Shown here piece by piece: positions 1 through 8,662 of a DNA stretch of 64,000 bases. Source of the DNA: Streptomyces sp. NBC_00094. GTDB taxonomy: Bacteria; Actinomycetota; Actinomycetes; Streptomycetales; Streptomycetaceae. The stretch is taken from assembly GCF_026343125.1 (NCBI RefSeq), contig NZ_JAPEMB010000001.1, positions 4,221,501-4,285,500 on the forward strand, read 5' to 3'. Made by a program: the position numbers and the translations under genes. Below the pieces are notes generated by a model, which did no database searches, was not told where the DNA came from, and saw only the letters and a program-made list of their open reading frames with translations. Numbering within the stretch: the first letter of the stretch is position 1; each line of letters begins with the position of its first letter.

Positions 1-5
1 CGCGA

Positions 6-21
6 TGTTTCACGTGAAACA
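6..21. promoter_or_regulatory. parS: parS centromere site (ParB binding)
   Basis: The sequence TGTTTCACGTGAAACA is a perfect 16-bp palindrome identical to the bacterial parS consensus bound by ParB. In Streptomyces, many parS copies cluster around oriC and organise chromosome segregation during sporulation. It lies upstream of the first gene, as many actinobacterial parS sites do. No second perfect copy was seen in the window. Confidence 0.92.
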
Positions 22-88
22 CCCCTGAAGGTCTTTCTCAGGGAATTCACAGGAAAGGGAAAGAGGGCTCTCAGCGGCTGCGGAGAGC

Positions 89-841
89 GTGGGTGCCATG
101 ACCGTCACCACACGCCGCCCCGGCACCCGCGCCGACATGCTCCGTGCCGACGGCACCGCCGTCCGCGTCCTCGTCGTCGACGACGAGGCCTCGCTCGCCG
201 AGCTCCTCTCCATGGCCCTCCGGTACGAGGGCTGGCAGGTGCGGAGCGCCGGGGACGGCGCCGCCGCCCTCCGCTCCGTACGCGAGTTCCGGCCCGACGC
301 CGTGATCCTCGACATCATGCTTCCCGACGTCGACGGGATCAGCCTGCTGGGCTCGATCCGGCGCGAGATCCCTGACGTTCCGGTGCTCTTCCTGACGGCG
401 AAGGACGCCGTCGAGGACCGGATCGCCGGGCTCACCGCCGGTGGCGACGACTACGTCACCAAGCCTTTCAGCCTGGAGGAGGTCGTCGCCCGGCTGCGCG
501 GCCTCATCCGTCGGTCCGGGGCGGCGCAGGCGCGCAGCGAGTCGCTGCTCGTGGTCGGCGACCTCACCCTCGACGAGGACAGTCACGAGGTCGTCCGTGG
601 CGGGGACTCGATCCACCTCACCGCCACCGAGTTCGAGCTGCTGCGCTACCTCATGCGCAATCCGCGACGGGTGCTCAGCAAGGCGCAGATCCTCGACCGG
701 GTCTGGTCGTACGACTTCGGCGGCCAGGCCAACGTCGTCGAGCTCTACATCTCCTACCTGCGCCGGAAGATCGACGCGGGCCGTTCCCCGATGATCCACA
801 CCCGGCGCGGGGCCGGATACCTCATCAAGCCGGGGGAGTAA
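89..841 (+). CDS. OmpR/PhoB-family response regulator
   Basis: Cytoplasmic two-component regulator of 250 aa. The receiver domain (residues ~25-140) has the acidic pair D31/D32, phosphoacceptor D75 in LDIMLPD and the conserved lysine in VTKPF. The C-terminal winged helix (~155-248) has the OmpR signature, including VELYISYLRRKID. The start is GTG at 89 or ATG at 98, giving three residues' difference. It is followed after 5 bp by the sensor kinase, its likely partner. The target genes are unknown; the two glycosyltransferase genes in the same operon suggest envelope glycosylation or stress. Confidence 0.9.
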   Translation: MGAMTVTTRRPGTRADMLRADGTAVRVLVVDDEASLAELLSMALRYEGWQVRSAGDGAAALRSVREFRPDAVILDIMLPDVDGISLLGSIRREIPDVPVLFLTAKDAVEDRIAGLTAGGDDYVTKPFSLEEVVARLRGLIRRSGAAQARSESLLVVGDLTLDEDSHEVVRGGDSIHLTATEFELLRYLMRNPRRVLSKAQILDRVWSYDFGGQANVVELYISYLRRKIDAGRSPMIHTRRGAGYLIKPGE

Positions 842-846
842 CGCCC

Positions 847-2484
847 GTGCGTGGACGACGTCGGCGGCCGTGGTCGCTGCGCACCCGGCTCGTGGTCTCG
901 GCGGTCGCGCTCATCGCGGTCGTCGCGGCCGTGATCGGGACGGTGACGACCATCGCGTTCCGTTCGTACCTGTACGACCAGGCCGACGAACAGCTCCACA
1001 ACGTCTCGGTACGGGCGTCGGGCCCGCCGGCCTCCATGGCCTCGCTGCCCGGCATGCCCGACCCGGGCCGGGTGCAGGACCCGCTCGCGTTCGTCCAGGG
1101 GCCGGGTGCCCCGATCGGCACCCTCGGCGCGGTCCTCGTGGACGGCGAGGTGACCACGGCCCGGTACTCCACGGAGGCCGAGTCGGAGAACGGCGAGGCG
1201 TACGGGCGGAACGTCCGGAACACGGCGCTCGACGAGGCCCAGCGGGCCGCGCTCGCCACCGTCCCGCGCGACCACGAGGCGCACACCGTCGAGCTGCCAG
1301 GCGGCCTCGGCTCCTACCGGGTCGAGTACGCCGAAGGGGTCCACGGCGAGTTCCTCACCGGCATCCCGCTCACCGAGGTCGAGGACGCCCTCTCCACCCT
1401 CGTCCTCGTCGAACTGAGCGTCACCGGCGCCGGGCTCGTCGCGGCCTCGATCGCCGGGACCGTGCTCGTCCGGGTGGCCCTGCGCCCGCTGCGGCGGGTC
1501 GCCGCCACCGCCGGGCAGGTGGCCAAGCTCCCGCTGCACAGCGGTGAGGTGGCGCTCCATCAGCGGGTCCCCGAGACGGAGGCCGATCCGCGTACCGAGG
1601 TCGGCCAGGTCGGCGCGGCCATCAACCGGATGCTCGACCACGTCCACTCGGCGCTCGACGCCCGCCAGCAGAGCGAGACCCGCGTCCGGCAGTTCGTCGC
1701 GGACGCCAGCCACGAGCTGCGCACCCCGCTGGCCTCGATCCGCGGGTACGCGGAGCTGACCCGGCGCGGCCGGGAGGAGTGCGGCCCCGACACCCGGCAC
1801 GCGCTGGGCCGGATCGAGTCCGAGGCGACCCGGATGACGGGCCTGGTGGAGGACCTCCTGCTGCTCGCCCGGCTCGACGCCGGGCGCCCGCTCTCGTACG
1901 AGCGCACCGAACTCGTCCCCCTCGTCGTGGACGCCGTGAGCGATGCCCGAGCGGCCGGACCCGAGCACCACTGGCGCCTCGAACTCCCCGAGGACGGAGG
2001 GACGCCCGTACGGGCCGACGGCGCCCGGCTCCAGCAGGTGCTCGTCAACCTCCTCGCCAACGCCCGTACCCACACCCCGCCCGGCACGAAGATCACGGCC
2101 CGCGTCCGCACCGAAGGACCGAGCGTGCTCGTCGACGTCGAGGACGACGGGCCCGGCGTCCCGGCCGAGCTCCTGCCTTCCGTCTTCGAGCGGTTCGCGC
2201 GCGGCGACGCCTCCCGTTCCCGGCATGCCGGCTCCACCGGCCTCGGCCTCGCCATCGTCCGAGCGGTCGCCGTCGCCCACGGCGGCGACGTCACCGTCAC
2301 GAGCGCCCCCGGCCGGACCGTGTTCACCGTCCGGCTCCCCGCCGACGAGGACGCACGGCGGGGCGCAGCGCAGGACACGCGCCAGGACACGCGCCAGGAC
2401 ACACCGCAGGACGCATCGCGGGACGCGCAGCGGGACTCACAGCGGGACTCACAGCGAGGGCACAGGCGCATCACACAGCCGTGA
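847..2484 (+). CDS. Sensor histidine kinase (HAMP-HisKA-HATPase)
   Basis: Membrane sensor kinase of 545 aa, starting at GTG. TM1 lies at ~15-37, an extracytoplasmic sensor region at ~38-175 and TM2 at ~178-205. A HAMP linker, the HisKA box ASHELRTPLASIRG with phosphoacceptor H289, and a HATPase domain with N (LLANARTH) and G boxes (DDGPGVP, STGLGLAIV) follow. The C-terminal tail (~515-545) is a degenerate Arg/Asp/Gln repeat (DTRQ, DSQR units) that looks like slippage. Its stop overlaps the next gene's GTG. It is the cognate kinase of the preceding regulator by position. Confidence 0.92.
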   Translation: MRGRRRRPWSLRTRLVVSAVALIAVVAAVIGTVTTIAFRSYLYDQADEQLHNVSVRASGPPASMASLPGMPDPGRVQDPLAFVQGPGAPIGTLGAVLVDGEVTTARYSTEAESENGEAYGRNVRNTALDEAQRAALATVPRDHEAHTVELPGGLGSYRVEYAEGVHGEFLTGIPLTEVEDALSTLVLVELSVTGAGLVAASIAGTVLVRVALRPLRRVAATAGQVAKLPLHSGEVALHQRVPETEADPRTEVGQVGAAINRMLDHVHSALDARQQSETRVRQFVADASHELRTPLASIRGYAELTRRGREECGPDTRHALGRIESEATRMTGLVEDLLLLARLDAGRPLSYERTELVPLVVDAVSDARAAGPEHHWRLELPEDGGTPVRADGARLQQVLVNLLANARTHTPPGTKITARVRTEGPSVLVDVEDDGPGVPAELLPSVFERFARGDASRSRHAGSTGLGLAIVRAVAVAHGGDVTVTSAPGRTVFTVRLPADEDARRGAAQDTRQDTRQDTPQDASRDAQRDSQRDSQRGHRRITQP

Positions 2485-3791
2485 CAGCGGCCCCGGCGAG
2501 TGTCGTCGGTATGCGAACCCCAACGATCGCGGGCCCCGCGTCCGGGACTCCCGGCGCCCTCCCCGCCCGGGAGCACCTGCCGGTGAGTGTCGCCGGAAGG
2601 CCCGTCCTGGACGTGGTGATTCCCGTCTACAACGAGGAGAAGGACCTGGAGCCGTGCGTCCGCCGGCTCCACGAGCACCTCCTCCGGACCTTCCCGTACG
2701 GCTTCCGCATCACCGTCGCCGACAACGCCTCCACCGACACGACCCCCGTCGTCGCCGCGGCCCTCGCCGACGAGGTGCCCGAGGTGCGCTCCGTACGGCT
2801 GGAGCAGAAGGGGCGCGGCCGGGCGCTGCGGACGGTCTGGTCCGCCTCGGACGCCCCCGTCCTCGCCTACATGGACGTCGACCTCTCGACCGACCTCAAC
2901 GCGCTGCTCCCGCTGGTCGCGCCGCTCATCTCGGGCCACTCGGACCTGGCGATCGGCTCCCGGCTCGCCCGCTCCTCGCGGGTGGTGCGCGGGCCGAAGC
3001 GGGAGTTCATCTCGCGGGCGTACAACCTGATCCTGCGCGGCTCGCTCGCCGCCCGCTTCTCCGACGCCCAGTGCGGGTTCAAGGCGATACGGCGGGACGT
3101 CGCCGAGCGGCTCCTCCCGATGGTCGAGGACACCGGCTGGTTCTTCGACACGGAGATGCTGGTCCTCGCCGAGCGCGCCGGGCTGCGCATCCACGAGGTG
3201 CCGGTCGACTGGGTCGACGACCCCGACTCGACCGTGCACATCGTGAAGACGGCCACCGACGACCTGAAGGGCGTGTGGCGGGTCGGCCGGGCCCTCGCGA
3301 CCGGCTCGCTGCCGCTCGACCGGCTGGCCCGGCCCTTCGGGGACGACCCCCGGGACCGCGACCTCAGCGGAGTGCCGGGCGGACTCGCGCGCCAGCTCGT
3401 CGGATTCTGCGTCGTCGGCGCGCTGTCCACGCTCTTCTACGTCGCGCTGTACTCGGCCTTCCGGCTCGGCGTCGGCCCGCAGCTCGCCAACGCCGCCGCC
3501 CTCCTCGTCTCGGCCGTCGCCAACACGGCGGCCAACCGGCGCCTCACCTTCGGCGTACGGGGCCGGGACCGGGCCGTCCGCCACCAGGCGCAGGGGCTCG
3601 TCGTCTTCGCCATCGGCCTGGCCCTGACCAGCGGTTCGCTCGCCGCCCTGGGCGCGGCGACCGGCGATCCGGCGCACTCCACGGAGCTCGCCGTCCTGAT
3701 CGTCGCCAATCTCGCCGCGACCGTCCTGCGCTTCCTCCTCTTCCGGCTCTGGGTCTTCCCCGAGCGGCCCACCTCAAGGAACGACCGATGA
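2481..3791 (+). CDS. GT2 glycosyltransferase fused to GtrA-like membrane domain
   Basis: Family 2 glycosyltransferase of the polyprenyl-phosphate sugar synthase type (DPM/GtrB-like), ~436 aa. The N-terminal catalytic domain (~40-285) shows LDVVIPVYNEEKDL and the DxD-type YMDVDLSTDL. The C-terminal ~295-425 is a four-helix GtrA-like membrane domain. GTG at 2481 overlaps the kinase stop by 4 bp (GTGA), which favours it over ATG 2511. The likely role is making or flipping a polyprenyl-phosphate sugar that feeds the next gene product. The acceptor sugar cannot be read from sequence. Confidence 0.85.
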   Translation: MTAAPASVVGMRTPTIAGPASGTPGALPAREHLPVSVAGRPVLDVVIPVYNEEKDLEPCVRRLHEHLLRTFPYGFRITVADNASTDTTPVVAAALADEVPEVRSVRLEQKGRGRALRTVWSASDAPVLAYMDVDLSTDLNALLPLVAPLISGHSDLAIGSRLARSSRVVRGPKREFISRAYNLILRGSLAARFSDAQCGFKAIRRDVAERLLPMVEDTGWFFDTEMLVLAERAGLRIHEVPVDWVDDPDSTVHIVKTATDDLKGVWRVGRALATGSLPLDRLARPFGDDPRDRDLSGVPGGLARQLVGFCVVGALSTLFYVALYSAFRLGVGPQLANAAALLVSAVANTAANRRLTFGVRGRDRAVRHQAQGLVVFAIGLALTSGSLAALGAATGDPAHSTELAVLIVANLAATVLRFLLFRLWVFPERPTSRNDR

Positions 3792-6067
3792 CTTCGACCT
3801 CCCTGGCCGCGTCGGCCGGTGCGGCCCACGCCGCACCGGCCCGTGACGGCCGTCTCGCCCGGCTCTGGCGCGGGCGCGCCGAGGACGCTCCCTGGGTCCG
3901 GCCCGCCTTCCTCGGCCTGCTCGCCGTGACCACCGCGCTCTACCTCTGGAACCTGAGCGCGTCCGGCTACGCCAACTCCTTCTACTCCGCCGCCGTGCAG
4001 GCGGGCGGCGAGAGCTGGAAGGCCTTCTTCTTCGGCTCCCTCGACGCGGCCAACGCCATCACCGTCGACAAGCCCCCGGCCGCGCTGTGGCCGATGGCGC
4101 TCTCCGTCCGCCTCTTCGGACTCGGCTCGTGGCAGATCCTCGTGCCCGAGGTGCTGATGGGCGTGGCCACGGTCGCCGTGCTGTACGCGGCCGTCCGGCG
4201 CCGCTTCAGCGCCGGCGCGGGTCTGATCGCGGGCGCGGTCCTCGCGCTGACGCCGGTCGCCGCGCTGATGTTCCGCTTCAACAACCCGGACGCGCTCCTC
4301 GCGCTGCTCATGACGGTCGCGGTGTACTGCGTGCTGCGCGCCCTGGAGCAGGAGAAGGGTGCGGCGAAGTGGCTGGTGTGGGCCGGGGTGGCCTTCGGCT
4401 TCGCGTTCCTCGCGAAGACCCTGCAGGCCTTCCTGATCCTGCCGCCGCTCGCGCTCGTGTACGGGGTGTGCGCGCCGGGCGCGATCGGCCGCCGCATCGG
4501 CCGGCTGGCCCTCGCCGGGCTCGCGATGATCGTGTCGGCGGGCTGGTGGGTGGCCCTGGTCGAGCTGTGGCCGGCGTCCTCCCGCCCGTACGTCGGAGGC
4601 TCGCAGAACAACAGCTTCCTGGAGCTGACCTTCGGCTACAACGGCCTCGGCCGGATCAACGGCAACGAGACAGGCAGCGTCGGCGGCGGCGGTCGTGGTG
4701 GTGGCCAGGGCGGCGGCTGGGGCGAGACCGGGATCGGCCGGATGTTCAACGACTCGGTCGGCGGTCAGATCTCCTGGCTGCTTCCGGCCGCGCTGATCCT
4801 GCTCGTCGCGGGGCTCGTCGTCACCTGGCGGGCGCCCCGGACGGACACGGCACGCTCGGCGTTCCTGGTGTGGGGCGGCTCGCTGCTGATCACGCTCGCC
4901 GTCTTCAGCTTCATGGCCGGCATCTTCCACGAGTACTACACGGTGGCCCTGGCCCCGTACCTCGCGGCGCTCGTCGGCATGGGCGCGGCGGTGCTGTGGG
5001 AGGAGCGCACGCGGTGGCTCGCCTCGGCGGCGCTCGCGGTGACGGTCGCGGCGACGGCGGTGTGGGGCTGGACGCTCCTCGGCCGTACGCCGGACTGGCT
5101 GCCGTGGCTGCGCTGGACCGTCCTGGTGGCGGGTTCGGCGGCCGCGCTCGGGCTGCTCCTCGCGGGCCGGATCGACCGGCGACTCGGGCTCGCGGTGGCC
5201 GGCCTCGGCCTGGCGGCGGGACTCGCGGGACCGTTCGCGTACACCCTGGAGACGCTGAGCTCCGGACACCAGGGCTCGATCGTGACGGCGGGTCCTGCGG
5301 GCGGCGCGATGGGCGGCCGGGGTCCGGGCGGCGGTGGAATGCGGTCGTTCGAGAGGGGGGCGATGCCTCCGGGCGGCCAGGGCCAGGGCCAGGGCCAGAT
5401 GCCCGGCGGGCAGGGTGGCCAGGGCGGTCAGATGCCCGGTGGCCAGGGCCAGGGCCAGGGCCAGATGCCCGGTGGCGCCGGCGGTACCCCGCCTCAGGGC
5501 ATGCCTCAGGGCATGCCCCAGGGGATGACCCGGGGCGAAGGCGGCCCCGGCGGTGGCATGGGCGGCGGCGGCATGGGCGGCCTCCTCAACGGCGCCAGCG
5601 TCGGTACGGAGGCGAAGACCGCGCTCCTCGCGGACGCCGACGACTACACCTGGGTCGCGGCCACGGTCGGCGCCCAGAACGCGGCCAGCTACCAGCTGGC
5701 CACCGAGAAGCCCGTGATGGCGATCGGCGGCTTCAACGGCAGCGACCCGTCCCCGACGCTCGCCCAGTTCAAGCAGTACGTCGCCGAGGGCAGGATCCAC
5801 TACTTCATCGGCGGCAGCGAGAGCGGCACCGGCGAGAGCGCCACCGGTAACGGCGGCACCGGTAACGGCGGCACCGGTAACGGCGGCACCGGTAACGGCG
5901 CCACCGCTAACGGCGCCACCGCTAACGGTGCCACCGGTGAAGGCGGCGGCCGCATGGGCGGAGGCCCCGGCGGCGGCAACTCGGAGATCTCCACGTGGGT
6001 CTCGGCGACCTTCGAGAAGGTCACGATCGGCGGCGCCACCTTCTACGACCTCACCCAGGAGAAATAA
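3788..6067 (+). CDS. ArnT/PMT-like membrane glycosyltransferase with Gly/Gln-rich extracytoplasmic region
   Basis: GT-C type membrane glycosyltransferase of 759 aa that would use a lipid-linked sugar. The first ~500 residues carry about a dozen hydrophobic helices with the family motif ITVDKPPAALW near residue 97. Residues ~505-600 are a Gly/Gln/Met/Pro-rich segment with GQGQGQMPGG units. A globular outer domain follows, interrupted near the C terminus by tandem NGGTG/NGATA repeats (~680-720). ATG at 3788 overlaps the previous stop (ATGA). Operon position suggests it transfers the sugar activated by the GT2-GtrA protein. Confidence 0.85.
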   Translation: MTSTSLAASAGAAHAAPARDGRLARLWRGRAEDAPWVRPAFLGLLAVTTALYLWNLSASGYANSFYSAAVQAGGESWKAFFFGSLDAANAITVDKPPAALWPMALSVRLFGLGSWQILVPEVLMGVATVAVLYAAVRRRFSAGAGLIAGAVLALTPVAALMFRFNNPDALLALLMTVAVYCVLRALEQEKGAAKWLVWAGVAFGFAFLAKTLQAFLILPPLALVYGVCAPGAIGRRIGRLALAGLAMIVSAGWWVALVELWPASSRPYVGGSQNNSFLELTFGYNGLGRINGNETGSVGGGGRGGGQGGGWGETGIGRMFNDSVGGQISWLLPAALILLVAGLVVTWRAPRTDTARSAFLVWGGSLLITLAVFSFMAGIFHEYYTVALAPYLAALVGMGAAVLWEERTRWLASAALAVTVAATAVWGWTLLGRTPDWLPWLRWTVLVAGSAAALGLLLAGRIDRRLGLAVAGLGLAAGLAGPFAYTLETLSSGHQGSIVTAGPAGGAMGGRGPGGGGMRSFERGAMPPGGQGQGQGQMPGGQGGQGGQMPGGQGQGQGQMPGGAGGTPPQGMPQGMPQGMTRGEGGPGGGMGGGGMGGLLNGASVGTEAKTALLADADDYTWVAATVGAQNAASYQLATEKPVMAIGGFNGSDPSPTLAQFKQYVAEGRIHYFIGGSESGTGESATGNGGTGNGGTGNGGTGNGATANGATANGATGEGGGRMGGGPGGGNSEISTWVSATFEKVTIGGATFYDLTQEK
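5830..5942 (+). repeat. In-frame 15-bp tandem repeats
   Basis: About seven units of roughly 15 bp (core ggtaacggcggcacc, later gctaacggcgccacc) lie inside the glycosyltransferase gene and encode TGNGG/TANGA. The period is a multiple of three, so copy-number change would keep the frame. Confidence 0.8.
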
Positions 6068-6087
6068 CCGCTATACAGCGTACGAGG

Positions 6088-6134
6088 CTCCTTGTACGGT
6101 GTACGAGACCTGGTCCCGTACACCGTACAAGGAG
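6088..6134. promoter_or_regulatory. 47-bp operator palindrome covering the efflux gene's Shine-Dalgarno
   Basis: Two 23-bp arms (6088-6110 and 6112-6134) form an inverted repeat with one mismatch around a central T. Each arm contains GTACGGTGTAC-type half-sites. The right arm ends in AAGGAG (6129-6134), the ribosome binding site for ATG 6143. It is the likely operator for the TetR regulator at 7756, and a transcript across it could also hide the RBS in a hairpin. Confidence 0.82.
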
Positions 6135-6142
6135 CCCTGCCC

Positions 6143-7720
6143 ATGACGGCGCCGACCACCGCCACCGAACAGACCAGAGCCCCCACCGGCGGCCACCCCC
6201 ATCGCTGGCTGATCCTCGGCGTCATCTGCCTCGCCCAGCTCACCGTGCTGCTCGACAACACCGTGCTCGGCGTCGCCATCCCCTCGCTGACGTCCGAACT
6301 CCACGCGACCACCACCGACATCCAGTGGATGATCAACGCGTACTCGCTCGTCCAGTCCGGCCTGCTGCTCAGCGCGGGCAACGCCGCCGACCGCTACGGC
6401 CGCAAGAAGCTCCTCGCCGCCGGCCTCGCGCTCTTCGGCCTCGGCTCGCTCGCCGCCGGACTCGCCGACTCCACCACGCAGCTGATCGCCGCCCGTGCGG
6501 GCATGGGCGTCGGCGGCGCGCTCCTCATGACCACCACCCTCGCCGTCGTCATACAGATCTTCGACGACTCCGAGCGGGTCAAGGCCATCGCGCTCTGGTC
6601 CACGGTCGCCTCGCTCGGCTTCGCCGGCGGGCCGCTGATCGGCGGCGTGATCCTCAACCACTTCTGGTGGGGAATGATCTTCCTCGTCAACATCCCGGTC
6701 GCGGTCGTCGCCCTCGTCGCCGTCCTCAAGCTGGTCCCCGAGTCGAAGAACCCCCAGGGAGACCGCCCCGACCTGCTCGGCGCGCTGCTCTCCACGATCG
6801 GCATGACCGCCGTGGTGTACGCGATCATCACCGGCCCCGAGCACGGCTGGCTCTCCACCGAGGTGCTGGTCCCGGCCGCCATCGGCGTCGCCGGCCTCGG
6901 CGCCTTCGCGCTGTGGGAGCTGCGCACCCCGTACCCGATGCTCGACATGCACTTCTTCCGCAACCAGAAGTTCGTCGGTGCCATCGGCGGCTCGATCCTC
7001 GTCGTGTTCGGCATGGGCGGCTCGCTCTTCCTGCTCACCCAGCACCTGCAGTTCGTCCTCGGGTACGAGCCGCTGGAGGCGGGTCTGCGGATGGCGCCGC
7101 TCGCGCTGACGATCGTCGCCCTCAACCTCACGGGCGTCGGGCCGCGGATCGTCATGAAGCTCGGCACCCCGCCCACCGTCGTCCTCGGCATGAGCCTGGT
7201 GGCCGGCGGCCTCACCTCGATCTCCCTGCTCGGCGGCGGTACGGACGGCAGCTACTGGGGCATGCTGCTCGGCCTGGTCATGATGGGCGGCGGCATAGCC
7301 GTCTCGTCCCCGGCCATGGCCAACGCGATCATGAGCTCGATCCCGCCGGAGAAGGCGGGTGTGGGCGCCGGTATCAACGGCACCCTCGCCGAGTTCGGCA
7401 ACGGCCTCGGCGTCGCCGTCCTCGGAGCCGTACTCAACGCCCGCTTCGCCGCCCTCGTCGCCGTCACCGCGACCTCGCTCCCGGCCGCCCTGGCCGCCGC
7501 GGGCAGTGACGCCGAGCGCCAGGAGATCTCCGACGCCTTCGCCTCCGGCCTCCAGACCAGCCAGCTCGTCGGCGCGATCGCCGTCTTCGCCGGCGGTCTG
7601 CTCGCGGCGGCCCTCCTCAGGCGGGCCGAGCGGACGGAGGCCAGGACCGCGCGGACGGAGGCCAGGACCGCGCGGGCGGCGGAGGCGAGGGAGGCGGTAC
7701 GGACCGGGCCGGCTGCTTAG
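6143..7720 (+). CDS. DHA2-family MFS drug efflux transporter
   Basis: Inner-membrane proton antiporter of the EmrB/QacA type, 525 aa with about 14 hydrophobic helices. The N-terminal motif LDNTVLGVAIPSL and the loop motif GNAADRYGRKKLL are typical. Start ATG 6143 is set by AAGGAG eight bases upstream; earlier in-frame codons fall inside the operator. The Ala/Arg-rich C-terminal tail contains a duplicated 21-bp unit (RTEARTA). It is followed after 35 bp by a TetR regulator and probably controlled by it. The substrate is unknown. Confidence 0.9.
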   Translation: MTAPTTATEQTRAPTGGHPHRWLILGVICLAQLTVLLDNTVLGVAIPSLTSELHATTTDIQWMINAYSLVQSGLLLSAGNAADRYGRKKLLAAGLALFGLGSLAAGLADSTTQLIAARAGMGVGGALLMTTTLAVVIQIFDDSERVKAIALWSTVASLGFAGGPLIGGVILNHFWWGMIFLVNIPVAVVALVAVLKLVPESKNPQGDRPDLLGALLSTIGMTAVVYAIITGPEHGWLSTEVLVPAAIGVAGLGAFALWELRTPYPMLDMHFFRNQKFVGAIGGSILVVFGMGGSLFLLTQHLQFVLGYEPLEAGLRMAPLALTIVALNLTGVGPRIVMKLGTPPTVVLGMSLVAGGLTSISLLGGGTDGSYWGMLLGLVMMGGGIAVSSPAMANAIMSSIPPEKAGVGAGINGTLAEFGNGLGVAVLGAVLNARFAALVAVTATSLPAALAAAGSDAERQEISDAFASGLQTSQLVGAIAVFAGGLLAAALLRRAERTEARTARTEARTARAAEAREAVRTGPAA

Positions 7721-7755
7721 CATGGTGACGGACCGCTGACAGACGGAGGAACGCG

Positions 7756-8544
7756 ATGGTCAAGGCAGCCGAACGGGCCAAGAACCCGACGCGTTCCAGC
7801 GTCTGGCTGGAGAACCGGGCCGCCCGCAGCGGCGGCGGCCCGGCCGGTCTTGACCGGGACCGGATCGTCGCGGCCTCGGTCCGCATGCTCGACGAGGAGG
7901 GCCTGGCCAAGCTCTCGATGCGCAGGCTCGCGACCGAGCTCGGCGTCACGGCGATGTCGCTCTACTGGTACGTGGACACCAAGGACGACATCATCGAGTT
8001 CGCCGTGGACACGGTCTACGGGGAGATCGACCTCGCCGCGGTCGACGCCGCAGGGGACTGGCGGAACCGGATCCGGGTGCTCGCCCTGGACTACCGCCGG
8101 ATGCTGGTGAACCACCCGTGGATGTCGCCGTGCGCGGGCCAGTACCTGAACATCGGCCCCCACGCGATCGCCGTCGGCTCCAAGATCCAGGAGGCGATCG
8201 GGGACACCGGGCTGCCGATGACCCGCCGGCCGAGCGCCATGTCGGCGGTCTTCCAGTTCGTGTACGGGTACGGGACGATCGAGTCCCAGTTCGGGCGCCG
8301 GGCGGCCGAGGCCGGTATGTCGCAGGACGACTTCTACGGGGAGTCGGTCAAGGCCTTCCGCGACGATCCGCAGTTCGTCGAGGTCCTGGAACCGATGGCG
8401 GAGCTCCTCGACGAGCGCGCCTCGCACGGCAGCGTCAGCGCCATCTGGGACCGCGACTTCGCCTACGCCCTGGACGTGCTGATCGCGGGCATCGAGGTCA
8501 TGGTCGAGCGGAGCCGTACGGACGAGGACCCGGGGACGACATGA
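7756..8544 (+). CDS. TetR-family transcriptional regulator
   Basis: Repressor of 262 aa. The helix-turn-helix lies at residues ~35-80, with LAKLSMRRLATELGVTAMSLY as recognition region; the LYWYVDTKDDII stretch and the rest resemble the TetR_C C-terminal class. It is preceded by GGAGGA and co-directional with the MFS gene, as in a pump-repressor pair. The 47-bp palindrome before the pump is its likely operator. The ligand is unknown. Confidence 0.88.
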   Translation: MVKAAERAKNPTRSSVWLENRAARSGGGPAGLDRDRIVAASVRMLDEEGLAKLSMRRLATELGVTAMSLYWYVDTKDDIIEFAVDTVYGEIDLAAVDAAGDWRNRIRVLALDYRRMLVNHPWMSPCAGQYLNIGPHAIAVGSKIQEAIGDTGLPMTRRPSAMSAVFQFVYGYGTIESQFGRRAAEAGMSQDDFYGESVKAFRDDPQFVEVLEPMAELLDERASHGSVSAIWDRDFAYALDVLIAGIEVMVERSRTDEDPGTT

Positions 8545-8578
8545 CGGAGCGGCGGGCCGTCCCCTGCCCGCCGCTCCG
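8545..8578. terminator. Bidirectional hairpin between convergent genes
   Basis: A perfect 13-bp stem (8545-8557 / 8566-8578) with an 8-nt loop sits directly after the TetR stop and before the 3' end of the convergent MFS gene. There is little U-tract, as is usual in high-GC actinobacteria. Confidence 0.75.
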
Positions 8579-8652
8579 TTCCGACCCGGCCGCGCCTCCG
8601 CTCGAAGCACGGCCGTTCCGACCCGGCCGCGCTTCCGCTCGAAGCACGGCCG
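8579..8652. repeat. 37-bp tandem duplication
   Basis: Two adjacent 37-bp units, 8579-8615 and 8616-8652, differ at one base (cctcc versus cttcc). Each contains cggccg at its ends. The duplication is intergenic between two convergent stop codons and overlaps the foot of the terminator. Confidence 0.9.
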
Positions 8653-8662
8653 GGAGTTCTTG

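Noticed and set aside
1943..3780. Long open reading frame in another plus-strand frame, upstream of the ArnT-like start
   Set aside because: It overlaps the kinase and GT2 genes and is Arg/Pro-rich out-of-frame translation; only the part from ATG 3788 is a real gene.
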